The notes under the pieces are model-generated. The model did not search any database. It worked only from the letters and a program-made list of their open reading frames with translations, and was not told the DNA's origin. A program made the position numbers and the translations under genes. Positions 8,438 to 16,440 of a stretch of DNA of 35,548 nt are shown here, in pieces (within the stretch, counting starts at the first letter, position 1; each line of letters starts with the position of its first letter). This stretch comes from Sphaerotilus sp. (GTDB taxonomy: Bacteria > Pseudomonadota > Gammaproteobacteria > Burkholderiales > Burkholderiaceae_C), in assembly GCA_013299055.1 (NCBI GenBank), contig JAAFKB010000039.1:1-35548 (forward strand), given 5' to 3'.

Positions 8438-9275
8438 CGACGGCCGCGGCCGGGGCCGTGCCGAAGTACTGGGCGTAGAGCTTGTCGTAGGTGCCGTCGG
8501 CCTTGATGTCGGCCAGTCCCTTGTTGATCTTCTCCAGCAGCTCGGCGTTGCCCTTCTTCACGGCGATGCCGTACTGCTCCGGCACGAACGAGGCGGTGTC
8601 GGCGACGGTCTTGAACTTGGCGCCTGCGTTGTTGGCGACGTAATGGATCACCACGCCGTTGTCGGCCACGACCGCATCCACGCCGCTGGCTTCCAGCTCC
8701 TTCAGCGCCAGCGGGGTCGACTCGAACCGCTTGATCGCCGTGCTGGTCTTGCCCAGCAGCTTGGTGACGACCTCATCCCCCGTGGTGCCGGTCTGCACGC
8801 CGACCTTGAGCTTCTTCAGGTCGTCGAACTTGGCGACCTTCGAGTCGGCCTTGACGGCGATGAGCTGCTGCGCGTCGAAGTAGGGTGCCGAGAAGTCCAT
8901 CGTCTGCTTGCGCTCGTCGGTGATGGTGATGGACGAGATCAGCAGGTCGCGATCGCCTTGCTGCAGGCTGTTGAAGATGCCTTCCCAGGGGGTGTTGACG
9001 TACTTCACCTGGAGGCCGGCCTTGGCGGCGATGGCGTTCAGGACATCCATCGACAGGCCGACGATCTCGCCCTTCTCGTTCTGGGACTCGAAGGGCGCGT
9101 AGGCGGCGTCGGTGCCGACGACGTAGACCTTGGCTGGCGGCGGCGCGGCGGCAGCCGAAGCGGCGGGGGCGGCCGGTGCAGCAGCTTCCTGCTTGCCGCA
9201 GGCGGCCAGCACGAGGCCGGCGACCAGCAAGCTGGAGGTCTTGAGGAAGCGGCGGGTGGTCCAGGAGGTCTTCAT
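8430..9275 (-). CDS. amino-acid ABC transporter substrate-binding lipoprotein
   Basis: Periplasmic binding protein of the SBP_bac_3 (cluster 3, polar amino acid) family, anchored as a lipoprotein. The signal peptide carries a lipobox LAAC with Cys at residue 26 and a paired arginine near residue 8; a long Ala/Pro linker follows. The mature part starts with VYVVGTDAAYAPFE and contains GLSMDVLNAIAAKAG, ITDERKQTMDFSAPYF, VGVQTGTTGDE and the C-terminal IKADGTYDKLYAQYFG, all standard for the family. 281 aa. Its 3' end overlaps the GGDEF-EAL gene by 8 bp. It probably works with the permease at 4377-5129. The exact amino acid is unknown. Confidence 0.93.
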   Translation of the reverse strand: MKTSWTTRRFLKTSSLLVAGLVLAACGKQEAAAPAAPAASAAAAPPPAKVYVVGTDAAYAPFESQNEKGEIVGLSMDVLNAIAAKAGLQVKYVNTPWEGIFNSLQQGDRDLLISSITITDERKQTMDFSAPYFDAQQLIAVKADSKVAKFDDLKKLKVGVQTGTTGDEVVTKLLGKTSTAIKRFESTPLALKELEASGVDAVVADNGVVIHYVANNAGAKFKTVADTASFVPEQYGIAVKKGNAELLEKINKGLADIKADGTYDKLYAQYFGTAPAAAVVK

Positions 9276-9439
9276 GGCAGTCCGAATTGAAAAAACATGC
9301 AGGGGTGGATGACGGAAATGTCAATGGCAGCATTGCCAGAAAAATCAGCCGGCCAGTGTACGGCGGCGCAAACGCTACAGTCTGGTGGTCAACCCGACCC
9401 CCCTGGCCCACCGCTCTCAACCCTGTCGCCGAGGTGACG

Positions 9440-10384
9440 ATGCTGCTCGACCCCCAAGCCCGTGCCCTGATGGACTTCATCAGCTCAAGAGGCATTCCAC
9501 CCACGCACCAGATGACCCCGGAGGACGCCCGCCGCTTCTACCGCGAGCGCCGCTTCTTCACGCAACCGGAGCCACCCGCCGTGTCGCGGGTGCAGGAGCT
9601 GGTGGCACACGGGCCGCACGGCGACATTCCGTTGCGGCTGATTCGGCCGGCGGGTGCGGCACCGGACGCCGTGCTGCCGGTGCTGGTGTACTACCACGGC
9701 GGAGGCTGGACCATCGGCGACTGCGACACGCATGACACGCTGTGCCGGCAGCTGGCCAATGGCGCGGGCTGTGCGGTGGTGTCGGTCGATTACCGCATGG
9801 GGCCGGAGCACCGTTTCCCCGCCGCGGTGGACGACACGCTGGCCGCCACGCGCTGGGTCCGCGACCACGCGGCCGAGCTGGCGCTGGATGCGGCACGGCT
9901 GGCCGTGGGTGGCGACAGCGCGGGGGGGAATCTGGCGGCGGTGGTGGCGATCGCCGCGCGGGAGACGGGCGATCTGCCGATCTGCTTCCAGCTGCTGGTC
10001 TACCCGGCCACCGACATGCGCGCCGTCGCCCCGTCGCACACGGCCTGCGGGCAAGGCTACATGCTGACTGCCGACTCGATCGCCTACTACCGCGGCCACT
10101 ACATCCCGGACGCCGCGCAGTGGAGCGACTGGCGCGCCTCGCCACTGTTGCGCGAAGACCTGCAGGGCCTGCCGCCGGCGCTGGTGCTCACCGCCGGCTT
10201 CGACCCGTTGCGCGACGAGGGCCGCCAGTACGCGGATCGCCTGAGTGCGGCCGGCAATGCCGCCCAGTACGTCTGCTTCGAGCGCCAGATCCACGGCTTC
10301 ATCACCATGGGCCGCGTGCTCGACGAAGCGAACACGGCAGTGGATCTGTGCGCGGCGGCGCTGCACCGTGCTTTCCGGGGGTGA
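9440..10384 (+). CDS. alpha/beta hydrolase, hormone-sensitive-lipase (HSL) family esterase
   Basis: Predicted cytoplasmic carboxylesterase of bacterial lipase family IV. The oxyanion-hole motif YYHGGGW lies near residues 79-85; the nucleophile elbow is GDSAGGN; the acid residue is likely the Asp in AGFDPLRDEG; the His is in the HGF motif near the C-terminus. The ATG at 9440 is preceded by GAGGTGACG and starts the conserved region (LDPQARALMDFI); upstream sequence in frame looks non-coding. 314 aa, family-typical. The natural substrate cannot be told. It is convergent with hslO with a 16-bp gap. Confidence 0.92.
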   Translation: MLLDPQARALMDFISSRGIPPTHQMTPEDARRFYRERRFFTQPEPPAVSRVQELVAHGPHGDIPLRLIRPAGAAPDAVLPVLVYYHGGGWTIGDCDTHDTLCRQLANGAGCAVVSVDYRMGPEHRFPAAVDDTLAATRWVRDHAAELALDAARLAVGGDSAGGNLAAVVAIAARETGDLPICFQLLVYPATDMRAVAPSHTACGQGYMLTADSIAYYRGHYIPDAAQWSDWRASPLLREDLQGLPPALVLTAGFDPLRDEGRQYADRLSAAGNAAQYVCFERQIHGFITMGRVLDEANTAVDLCAAALHRAFRG

Positions 10385-10400
10385 GCCCAGGCACGCCCTG

Positions 10401-11378
10401 TCACTGCATGGTCGGGCTGCCCGGAACGTGCGCGGCGGCCGACAGGAACAGCTCTGCCGCATCGACCGGATCGAAGTGCTGGCGCTGGCCGCAGAACTCG
10501 CACGTCACCTCCACCCGACCCTGCTCGGCCAGCACGCTCTCCACCTCGTCCCGGCCCAGGCTCACCAGCATCCGCCCGACCCGTTCGCGCGAGCACGAAC
10601 AGCCGAAGCGCGGCGTCTGCGGCTCGAACAGGCGCAGCTCTTCCTCCCAGAACAGGCGGTGCAGGATGCTGTGGGTGTCCAGCGTCAGCAGCTCTTGCTG
10701 GGTCAGCGAGGCGGCGAAATGGGCGATGCGGTTGAAGGACTCGTTCAGGCCGATCTCGTCTTCGTTGCTGCGCCCGCCCAGGTTGCCCTCGCCCTCGATG
10801 GGCAGGCGCTGGATCAGCAGCCCCGCGGCCACCTGGTCGTTGGCCGCCAGCACCAGCCGGGTGTCGAGCTGCTCGGACTGCAGCATGTAGTGCTCCAGCA
10901 CTTCGGAGAGCTGCTGCAGCGGCTCGCCGTGGTCCCCATGCAGCGGCACCACGCCCTGGTAGGGCTGCTGGCCCGGCTGGCGGTCCTTCGGGTCGAGCGT
11001 GATGGCGCAGCGCCCGCGACCGTGGACGTTCAGCAGGGCTTCGAGGCGGGCGTGTTCCGGGATGTCGCCCGAGAGCTGGGCGGTGGCGCGCACGGTGAGG
11101 TCCGGCTGCGCTTCGGCCACGGCCAGCGCCACCGGGCCATCGCCTTGCATCTGCAGGATCAGCGCGCCGTTGAACTTGATGCCCGCCTGCATCAGCGCCG
11201 CGGCGGCCGTCATCTCGCCCAGCAACTGCCGCACCGGCGCCGGATACCCGCCTGATTCGGCGCGCCGGGCCAGGATGTCGGTCCACGCGCCAGTCAGCCG
11301 CACCAGCGCGCCACGCACCGGCAGTCCCTCGAAGAGGAACTTGTGGAGTTCACCGCCTTGCACGCTGCCCTGGCTCAT
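10401..11378 (-). CDS. hslO: Hsp33 redox-regulated chaperonin
   Basis: Cytosolic holdase chaperone activated by oxidation of a zinc-bound cysteine cluster. The four zinc cysteines are present as C-x-C (260 and 262) and C-x-x-C (293 and 296) near the C-terminus. The N-terminal domain starts HKFLFEGLPVRGALVRL and contains LGEMTAAAALM and the GDGPVALAVAE strand typical of Hsp33. 325 aa. Its ATG overlaps the TGA of the upstream carbonic-anhydrase-like gene (ATGA), so the two genes are very probably one transcript. Confidence 0.96.
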   Translation of the reverse strand: MSQGSVQGGELHKFLFEGLPVRGALVRLTGAWTDILARRAESGGYPAPVRQLLGEMTAAAALMQAGIKFNGALILQMQGDGPVALAVAEAQPDLTVRATAQLSGDIPEHARLEALLNVHGRGRCAITLDPKDRQPGQQPYQGVVPLHGDHGEPLQQLSEVLEHYMLQSEQLDTRLVLAANDQVAAGLLIQRLPIEGEGNLGGRSNEDEIGLNESFNRIAHFAASLTQQELLTLDTHSILHRLFWEEELRLFEPQTPRFGCSCSRERVGRMLVSLGRDEVESVLAEQGRVEVTCEFCGQRQHFDPVDAAELFLSAAAHVPGSPTMQ

Positions 11379-11902
11379 CGTGCGATCTCCTTCAGGTTGG
11401 CCTGGTAGTGGCGGGCGTTGTCCACGTAGTGCCCCGCGCCGAACGCGATGCGCTCGGCCTGCTCGGGCGTGAGCGTCCTGACCACCTTGGCGGGGCTGCC
11501 GAGGATCATCGAGTAGTCGGGGAATTCCTTGCCCTCGGTGACGAGCGCGCCTGCGCCGACGATGCTGTGGCGGCCGATCTTCGCGCCGTTGAGCACGATG
11601 GCACCGATGCCGATCAGCGAGTGGTCGCCGATGGTGCAGCCGTGCAGCATGCACTGGTGGCCGATGGTGACGTTCTCGCCGATGACCAGCGCGATGCCCT
11701 CGTCGGTGTGCAGCACGGTGTTGTCCTGCACGTTGCTGCCGCGGCCGATGCGGATGTCGTCGGTGTCGCCGCGCACGACGACGCCGAACCAGACGCTGCT
11801 GTCCTGGGCCATCTGCACGCGGCCGATGACCTGGGCGTTGTCGGCGATGTAGGCCGTGGGGTGGAGTTGCGGCGCGTGTTCGCCGAGCTGATAGATGGCC
11901 AT
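11375..11902 (-). CDS. gamma-carbonic anhydrase family protein (left-handed beta-helix)
   Basis: Hexapeptide-repeat protein of the YrdA/PaaY/gamma-carbonic-anhydrase family; in characterised members a trimer binds zinc between subunits, but physiological roles vary. The expected metal histidines are seen in LHTDEG and in GHQCMLHGC. The hexapeptide repeat runs from IADNAQVIG through GAGALVTEG, followed by the usual C-terminal helix (YVDNARHYQANL). I chose the ATG at 11902, preceded by AAGGAG; a GTG two codons upstream is possible. 175 aa. It overlaps hslO by 4 bp. Whether it has carbonic anhydrase activity cannot be judged from sequence. Confidence 0.92.
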   Translation of the reverse strand: MAIYQLGEHAPQLHPTAYIADNAQVIGRVQMAQDSSVWFGVVVRGDTDDIRIGRGSNVQDNTVLHTDEGIALVIGENVTIGHQCMLHGCTIGDHSLIGIGAIVLNGAKIGRHSIVGAGALVTEGKEFPDYSMILGSPAKVVRTLTPEQAERIAFGAGHYVDNARHYQANLKEIAR

Positions 11903-11950
11903 GGCCACTCCTTGCTGAAACCGGGGCTGAAACCGGGGAAAATTCCGAAG

Positions 11951-12763
11951 ATGGACTTACGACAACAAGCACTGGAGGCGCTGCGCATCGCCGATCCGGT
12001 GCGCAAAGCATACGCGGTGCAGGCGCTCTGGGCGCAGGCACCCGACTTGGCCCTCGACCCGGATGCCGTGCTGACGGAGCCGCTGGACGTACCGGGGCGG
12101 CCTGCGCGGCCGGTGCTGGTGCGGGCCGATGCGGTGCCTACGCGCTCGCCGTTCACGCCCGAGGGCCGCGCCGCACTGCTGCATGCGATCGCCCACATCG
12201 AATTCAACGCGATCAACCTGGCACTTGATGCGTGCTGGCGCTTTGCCGGTCTGCCGCACGCCTACTACCTCGACTGGCTGCGCGTGGCCGCCGAAGAAGC
12301 CACCCACCACCTGCTTGTCGTCGAACACCTCGCCACCCTCGGCCACACCTACGGCGACTTCGAGGCCCACGACGGCCTGTGGACCATGACCTGGAAGACC
12401 CGCGGCGACTTCGTGGCGCGCATGGCCCTGGTGCCGCGCACGCTGGAAGCCCGCGGACTCGACGCCACGCCGCAGATCCAGGCCAAGCTGCGCAAGGCGG
12501 GCGATCTGCAGGCGGTGGCGATCCTCGATGTCATCCTGCGCGACGAGATCGGGCATGTGGCGATCGGCAACCACTGGTACCGCTGGGCCTGCGCCCGTGA
12601 AGGGCTGGATCCCGTGGCGCACTACCGCGTGCTGGTGGCGCAGTACGAGGCGCCGCGGCTGCGTCCGCCCTTCAACCGTGCAGCGCGGCTGGCCGCGGGC
12701 TTCAGCGACGAGGAGCTGGCTTTCCTCGAAGGGCCGCCCGCAGCGCGACCTTCGGGGGCTTGA
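11951..12763 (+). CDS. DUF455 ferritin-like domain protein
   Basis: Member of the DUF455 family, a ferritin-like helical bundle of unknown function. Carboxylate/histidine pairs suited to a di-metal site are seen in IAHIEFNAI (about residues 79-87), the EEATHH segment (about 115-120) and the RDEIGHVAIG segment (about 197-206). The start MDLRQQALEALR is the first ATG after the divergent gene. 270 aa, standard for the family. The last 62 bp overlap the 3' end of the convergent acyltransferase gene. The family is widespread in proteobacteria; no reaction is assigned. Confidence 0.88.
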   Translation: MDLRQQALEALRIADPVRKAYAVQALWAQAPDLALDPDAVLTEPLDVPGRPARPVLVRADAVPTRSPFTPEGRAALLHAIAHIEFNAINLALDACWRFAGLPHAYYLDWLRVAAEEATHHLLVVEHLATLGHTYGDFEAHDGLWTMTWKTRGDFVARMALVPRTLEARGLDATPQIQAKLRKAGDLQAVAILDVILRDEIGHVAIGNHWYRWACAREGLDPVAHYRVLVAQYEAPRLRPPFNRAARLAAGFSDEELAFLEGPPAARPSGA

Positions 12764-14018
12764 AGTGGCGGCGCTGGGCGGCCGTGACCGTGCCGCGGAT
12801 GGCATGGCGGGTCGGCCTGGCGGCATGGGTGGTGGGGGAGGCGGTGGACAGCCGGTCCTTCAGCGCCATGAAGTGCCGCTCGAACAGGTGCCACGACAGC
12901 CAGCCCAGGCCGAAGGTGGCGGTGGTGGCCGCGACAAAGTAGAGCCACGCCGTGCCCACGTCGGCGGTGTGCGTCTGGCCGGTCCACTGTGCCAGCAGCG
13001 GCACGCCCACCAGGTCGTGCAGCGGCTTGTGGAAGACGTAGATCGCGTAGCTGTATTGCCCGAACTGGCGCAGCACCGACCAGCGCAGCACCGCGCTCCA
13101 GCGGCTGACACTGGCGCCACGGCTGCGCGCCTGGTCCGCCAGCAGCGCCCAGCCCGTGACCGCTGCGCAGCCCAGCGCAAGCAGGCTGTAGCCCACCACC
13201 TGCGGCACCACGCCGACGCGCCGGAACCCGTGCGACGCCACTGCTGCTGCCGCCAGCAGCACCAGCGCCAGCAGCTGCAGGTGCCACGCCCGCCAGCGCG
13301 TGGCACCGTGCAGCGCCTGGCCGTGGTCCCACGCAGCCAGCGCGGCGCCGGCGGTCAGCGCGTCCATGCGGCTGAAGGTGAACTCGTAGAGCGCCTCGTC
13401 CGGAAACCCCTGCTGCACCATCGCCAGCCGCAGCAGCGGACTCAGCGCCGTCAGCCCGAGGCAGAGCCACCTGATGTGCCGCAGCCGCAGCTTCCACAGC
13501 AACAGCGGCCAGACCAGGTAGAACTGCTCCTCCACCGCCAGCGACCAGAAGTGTGGCAGCGGGCCCCCCGTCGGCTCGTAGGGGGTGGTCCAGTTGGACA
13601 GGTAGGTCCACAGCCAGAGACTGCTGTACTGCATGGCCCGCTGCTCCACCCAGCCCGTGGCGGGCAGCAGCACCAGGAACACCAGCAGCGCCAGGTAGTA
13701 CAGCGGGAAGATCCGCAGCACGCGCTTGAGGAAAAACCGCTGGAAATAGTCCGGCTGGTGCTGCGTGACCAGCAGGCCGCGCGTGATGAGGAAGCCGCTC
13801 AGCACGAAGAAGAGCTGCACCCCGATCCAGCCGACGTAGAAGAACTCCTTGACCAGCACCGACCCCAGGGCGCGGGCGCCGCCGAGGTCGAGCACGTCGA
13901 AGTTGTGCAGCAGCACCAGCAGGATGGCGATGCCGCGCAGGCCGTCGAGCGCGGGCAGGTGGGGCAGGTGGGCCAGGTGGCCAGGGGCGAGCGTGGGGGA
14001 GAGGGGTCGCGCATTCAC
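12702..14018 (-). CDS. acyltransferase family 3 (OafA/YrhL-type) membrane protein
   Basis: Integral membrane acyltransferase that typically O-acetylates or O-acylates surface polysaccharides. Diagnostic features are the start LPALDGLRGIAILLVLLHN, the ...FFVLSGFLITRGLL segment, FFLKRVLRIFPLYYL and SLAVEEQFYLVWPLLL, all classic Acyl_transf_3 signatures, followed by about ten membrane helices. 438 aa with a basic C-terminal tail. There are no polysaccharide synthesis genes nearby, so the acceptor is unknown. The C-terminal 20 codons overlap the DUF455 gene on the other strand. Confidence 0.93.
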   Translation of the reverse strand: MNARPLSPTLAPGHLAHLPHLPALDGLRGIAILLVLLHNFDVLDLGGARALGSVLVKEFFYVGWIGVQLFFVLSGFLITRGLLVTQHQPDYFQRFFLKRVLRIFPLYYLALLVFLVLLPATGWVEQRAMQYSSLWLWTYLSNWTTPYEPTGGPLPHFWSLAVEEQFYLVWPLLLWKLRLRHIRWLCLGLTALSPLLRLAMVQQGFPDEALYEFTFSRMDALTAGAALAAWDHGQALHGATRWRAWHLQLLALVLLAAAAVASHGFRRVGVVPQVVGYSLLALGCAAVTGWALLADQARSRGASVSRWSAVLRWSVLRQFGQYSYAIYVFHKPLHDLVGVPLLAQWTGQTHTADVGTAWLYFVAATTATFGLGWLSWHLFERHFMALKDRLSTASPTTHAARPTRHAIRGTVTAAQRRHFKPPKVALRAALRGKPAPRR

Positions 14019-14090
14019 GGCGGCGATGCTGCCACGTGCGGTTACGTCCTGTTTCGAGAACGGTGAAATACGCCACGGCTCCGCGTGAAT

Positions 14091-14732
14091 TCAGCGTGAA
14101 AACAGATGCTGCTCGCAGAGCGGGTCGCCACAGCGCCCGCAGTGGTGGCGCCAGCCGCCGGGTTGTGGCGGGCGTGGCGTGGCACGGCGCAGCGAGGCGG
14201 CCCAGGCGGCACGGGCGTTGGCCAGCCGCTGAGGCCCCGATCCACCCACCACCGAAAACCCGATCCCCGCGCCCAGCAGCGCCCCGCGCAGCAGCGCATC
14301 CACTGGCTGCTGCACCTGCGGCCCGTCGCGCTGCAGGCCGTCGGCCACCCAGGGCAGGTCGAGTGCCATCAGCAGCGTCAGGTCCGCCTGCCGGTGGTCA
14401 TCCAGCGCCTGCTGGTAGAGCGCCGTGTCGCCGAACACGAGTTCGCTGTAGACCGCCGTCATCAGCGCCGTCGTGTCCGCCACCACCACGTCCACCGGCA
14501 GCCGCCGGGCGTCACGCGCTGCGGCGATGCGGCGGGTCTGCTCGGCGGCGATGGCGGCCTGCTCGTCCTGCCGGGGCGTGCGGCCATGGACGGTGCAGAA
14601 GGTGCGCAGGTACTCGTCGAGGTGGGCGACGACCAGCCCGTCCGCGGCCAGCGCATCGGCCAGCGCACGCGCCAGCGTGGACTTGCCGGTGCTTTCTGCG
14701 CCGACGATGGCGATGACGCGGGCCGCCGGCAT
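14091..14732 (-). CDS. NadR-type ribosylnicotinamide kinase-like ATPase
   Basis: P-loop protein similar to the C-terminal kinase domain of NadR, which phosphorylates nicotinamide riboside to NMN. The Walker A motif is GAESTGKST (residues 11-19), followed by DEYLRTF and DTTALMT, as in NadR kinases. At 213 aa it lacks both the HTH repressor domain and the NMN adenylyltransferase domain of enterobacterial NadR. The C-terminal tail carries HHCGRCGDPLC, a possible metal-binding cysteine group. Its ATG overlaps the pnuC stop by one base (TGATG). With pnuC it forms a simple nicotinamide riboside import-and-trap pair. Substrate inferred from context. Confidence 0.87.
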   Translation of the reverse strand: MPAARVIAIVGAESTGKSTLARALADALAADGLVVAHLDEYLRTFCTVHGRTPRQDEQAAIAAEQTRRIAAARDARRLPVDVVVADTTALMTAVYSELVFGDTALYQQALDDHRQADLTLLMALDLPWVADGLQRDGPQVQQPVDALLRGALLGAGIGFSVVGGSGPQRLANARAAWAASLRRATPRPPQPGGWRHHCGRCGDPLCEQHLFSR

Positions 14733-15358
14733 CAGGGGTGGCTGACCTGCTGGCGCCACGCCTTCCAGCCCACCACCGACAGCACGATGAAGATCGTGTA
14801 CAGCAGCACCGTCAGGTAGTAGCCCTTGTAGGCGAACAGCGCCACGCTGACGACGTTGACCACGATCCAGGTCGGCCAGTTCTCGACGTACTTGCGGCCC
14901 AGCAGCCACTGGCCGATCAGGCTGAAGGCGGTCGGGAAGGCGTCCCAGTAGGGCACGTCCGTGTCGGTGTAGGTGTCCAGGAACCAGCCGATCGCCGGCC
15001 ACAGCACGAGGCCGGTGCCGAGCAGGGTCAGCCGCTGTGATCCCGGCAGGTGGCGCACCCGCAGCGGGCCGCCGTCGTCCTGACCCCGCACCCACTGCCA
15101 CCAGCCCCACGCGCCGACGACGGCAAAGAAGATCTGCAGCGACGCATCGCCGTAGAGCTTGCCACTCCAGAACAGCCCGAAGTACAGCACCGATGCCACG
15201 ATCGCCAGCGGCCAGGCGACGGGCATCACGCGCATGTTGGCGAACACCATCGCGATCGACAGCACGAAGGCGATCAGCTCCAGCCAGGTGAAAGGCGCAT
15301 CCCAGAGCGTGAAGGCGGGGATGAGGATGGGTTGCAGGGCGGTGGTGATGGCGTCCAT
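14732..15358 (-). CDS. pnuC: nicotinamide riboside transporter PnuC
   Basis: Inner-membrane facilitator for nicotinamide riboside; uptake is driven by intracellular phosphorylation. Family motifs are visible: WPLAIVASVLYFGLFW, YGDASLQIFFAVVGAWGWWQW, and the GQWLLGRKYVENWPTWI region. Several hydrophobic helices fit the seven-helix fold. 208 aa, normal. It is the first gene of a two-gene unit with the kinase downstream and is divergent from a LysR gene across a 73-bp gap carrying a perfect palindrome (15396-15410). Confidence 0.94.
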   Translation of the reverse strand: MDAITTALQPILIPAFTLWDAPFTWLELIAFVLSIAMVFANMRVMPVAWPLAIVASVLYFGLFWSGKLYGDASLQIFFAVVGAWGWWQWVRGQDDGGPLRVRHLPGSQRLTLLGTGLVLWPAIGWFLDTYTDTDVPYWDAFPTAFSLIGQWLLGRKYVENWPTWIVVNVVSVALFAYKGYYLTVLLYTIFIVLSVVGWKAWRQQVSHP

Positions 15359-15395
15359 CGGCAGGGTCTTTCGCAGTGTTCCGGGTGGCCGGGGG

Positions 15396-15410
15396 TGTCA
15401 GAGTGTGACA
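15396..15410. promoter_or_regulatory. candidate operator, palindrome TGTCA-N5-TGACA
   Basis: Perfect 5-bp inverted repeat TGTCA/TGACA with a 5-bp spacer in the 73-bp gap between divergent pnuC and lysR, with a further TGACAC at 15423-15428. The size and T-N11-A-like geometry suit a LysR-type binding site. Function is inferred only from position and symmetry. Confidence 0.4.
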
Positions 15411-15431
15411 AATCGACGATCATGACACGCC

Positions 15432-16340
15432 ATGCACCCCGATGCCATCCGGCGAATTCCGCCGATCCACTGTCTGGCCGCCTTCGAGTCGCTCGCGCGG
15501 CTGCGCAGCGTCACCCGCGCTGCCCACGAACTCAGCGTCACGCCCAGCGCCGTCAGCCACCGCCTGCGCCAGCTTGAAACCCAGCTCGGCGTGAAACTCT
15601 TCGCCCGTGCCGATTTCAGCCTGACGCCGGAGGGTGCGGCCTACCTGGCCCGGGTGCGCGAGGGGCTGCTGGCGTTGAAGCAGGTGCCGGGTGCAGCGGC
15701 CGAGCAGCGCAGCACGCCCTTGCGCGTGGCGGTGACGCCGACGTTCTCGCGCGAACTCCTGCTGCCGCGGCTGGCGCTGTTCCGCCAGGCGTGGCCGGAG
15801 ATCGAGCTGGTGCTGCAGGTGGTGATTCCGTTCACCAACGTCACGTCGGAAGAGGCCGATCTGGAGATCCGCTACGGCCCCGGCCCCTACGCGGATGTCG
15901 AGCAGGTGCGCTTGCTGAGCGACGAGGTCTTCCCGGCCTGCAGCCCGCAGTACCTGCACGAGGTCGGTCCGCTCGGCCACTTCGACACCGCCGCCGACAT
16001 CGCCCGCGTGCGCCTGATCCGCAGTCCGCTGGAGCCGTGGAGCACCTGGTTCCGCGCCTGCGGGCTGGCGCTGCCGGAGCCGCGGGAGGGCGCGCAGTTC
16101 AACGATGTCGGGCTGATGCTGGACGCGGCGGCGTGCGGGTTCGGGGTGACGCTGCTGCGGCGGCGGCTGGGCGCGGCGTGGCTGGAGAGCGGGCGGCTGG
16201 TGCGGCTGTCGCCACGCGCCGTGGCCTCGCCGCAGCACCACCACCTGTGCTGGCGGCCGGGGGCGATGGCGCGCTGGGAGTGCGCGGCGTTTGCTGACTG
16301 GCTGCGGCAGTCGCTTGGCTCGGTCAACCCGACCACCTGA
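15432..16340 (+). CDS. LysR-family transcriptional regulator (GcvA-like)
   Basis: DNA-binding regulator with an N-terminal winged HTH (about residues 10-70: LAAFESLARLRSVTRAAHEL and SVTPSAVSHRLRQLE) and a LysR substrate-binding domain (about 95-295) with the GcvA-like signature DLEIRYGPGPYADV. 302 aa. It sits divergent to pnuC-nadR and 100 bp upstream of glcDEF on the same strand, so it could control either. The inducer is unknown. No typical sensor of NAD metabolism is recognisable. Confidence 0.92.
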   Translation: MHPDAIRRIPPIHCLAAFESLARLRSVTRAAHELSVTPSAVSHRLRQLETQLGVKLFARADFSLTPEGAAYLARVREGLLALKQVPGAAAEQRSTPLRVAVTPTFSRELLLPRLALFRQAWPEIELVLQVVIPFTNVTSEEADLEIRYGPGPYADVEQVRLLSDEVFPACSPQYLHEVGPLGHFDTAADIARVRLIRSPLEPWSTWFRACGLALPEPREGAQFNDVGLMLDAAACGFGVTLLRRRLGAAWLESGRLVRLSPRAVASPQHHHLCWRPGAMARWECAAFADWLRQSLGSVNPTT

Positions 16341-16411
16341 AAAACATTCACGCTGTCACGCAAGAACTCTCACGTCGGCGCTGCGCGCGGTTCGCCAAGA
16401 TCCGCGGCAGT

Positions 16412-16428
16412 TCACCCGCCTCGGGTGA
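16412..16428 (+). promoter_or_regulatory. hairpin overlapping the glcD ribosome binding site
   Basis: TCACCCG-CCT-CGGGTGA is a perfect 7-bp stem with a 3-nt loop. It ends at the first base of the AGGAG Shine-Dalgarno (16428-16432) that precedes the GTG start of glcD. If transcribed it could limit ribosome access, or it could be a DNA-level operator. The symmetry is seen directly; function is inference. Confidence 0.35.
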
Positions 16429-16440
16429 GGAGACAACGCC

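Noticed and set aside
10401-12041. Apparent fusion of an upstream segment to Hsp33
   Set aside because: The frame is open upstream, but that part is an arginine/histidine-rich shadow of the carbonic-anhydrase-like gene; the true hslO start overlaps that gene's stop.
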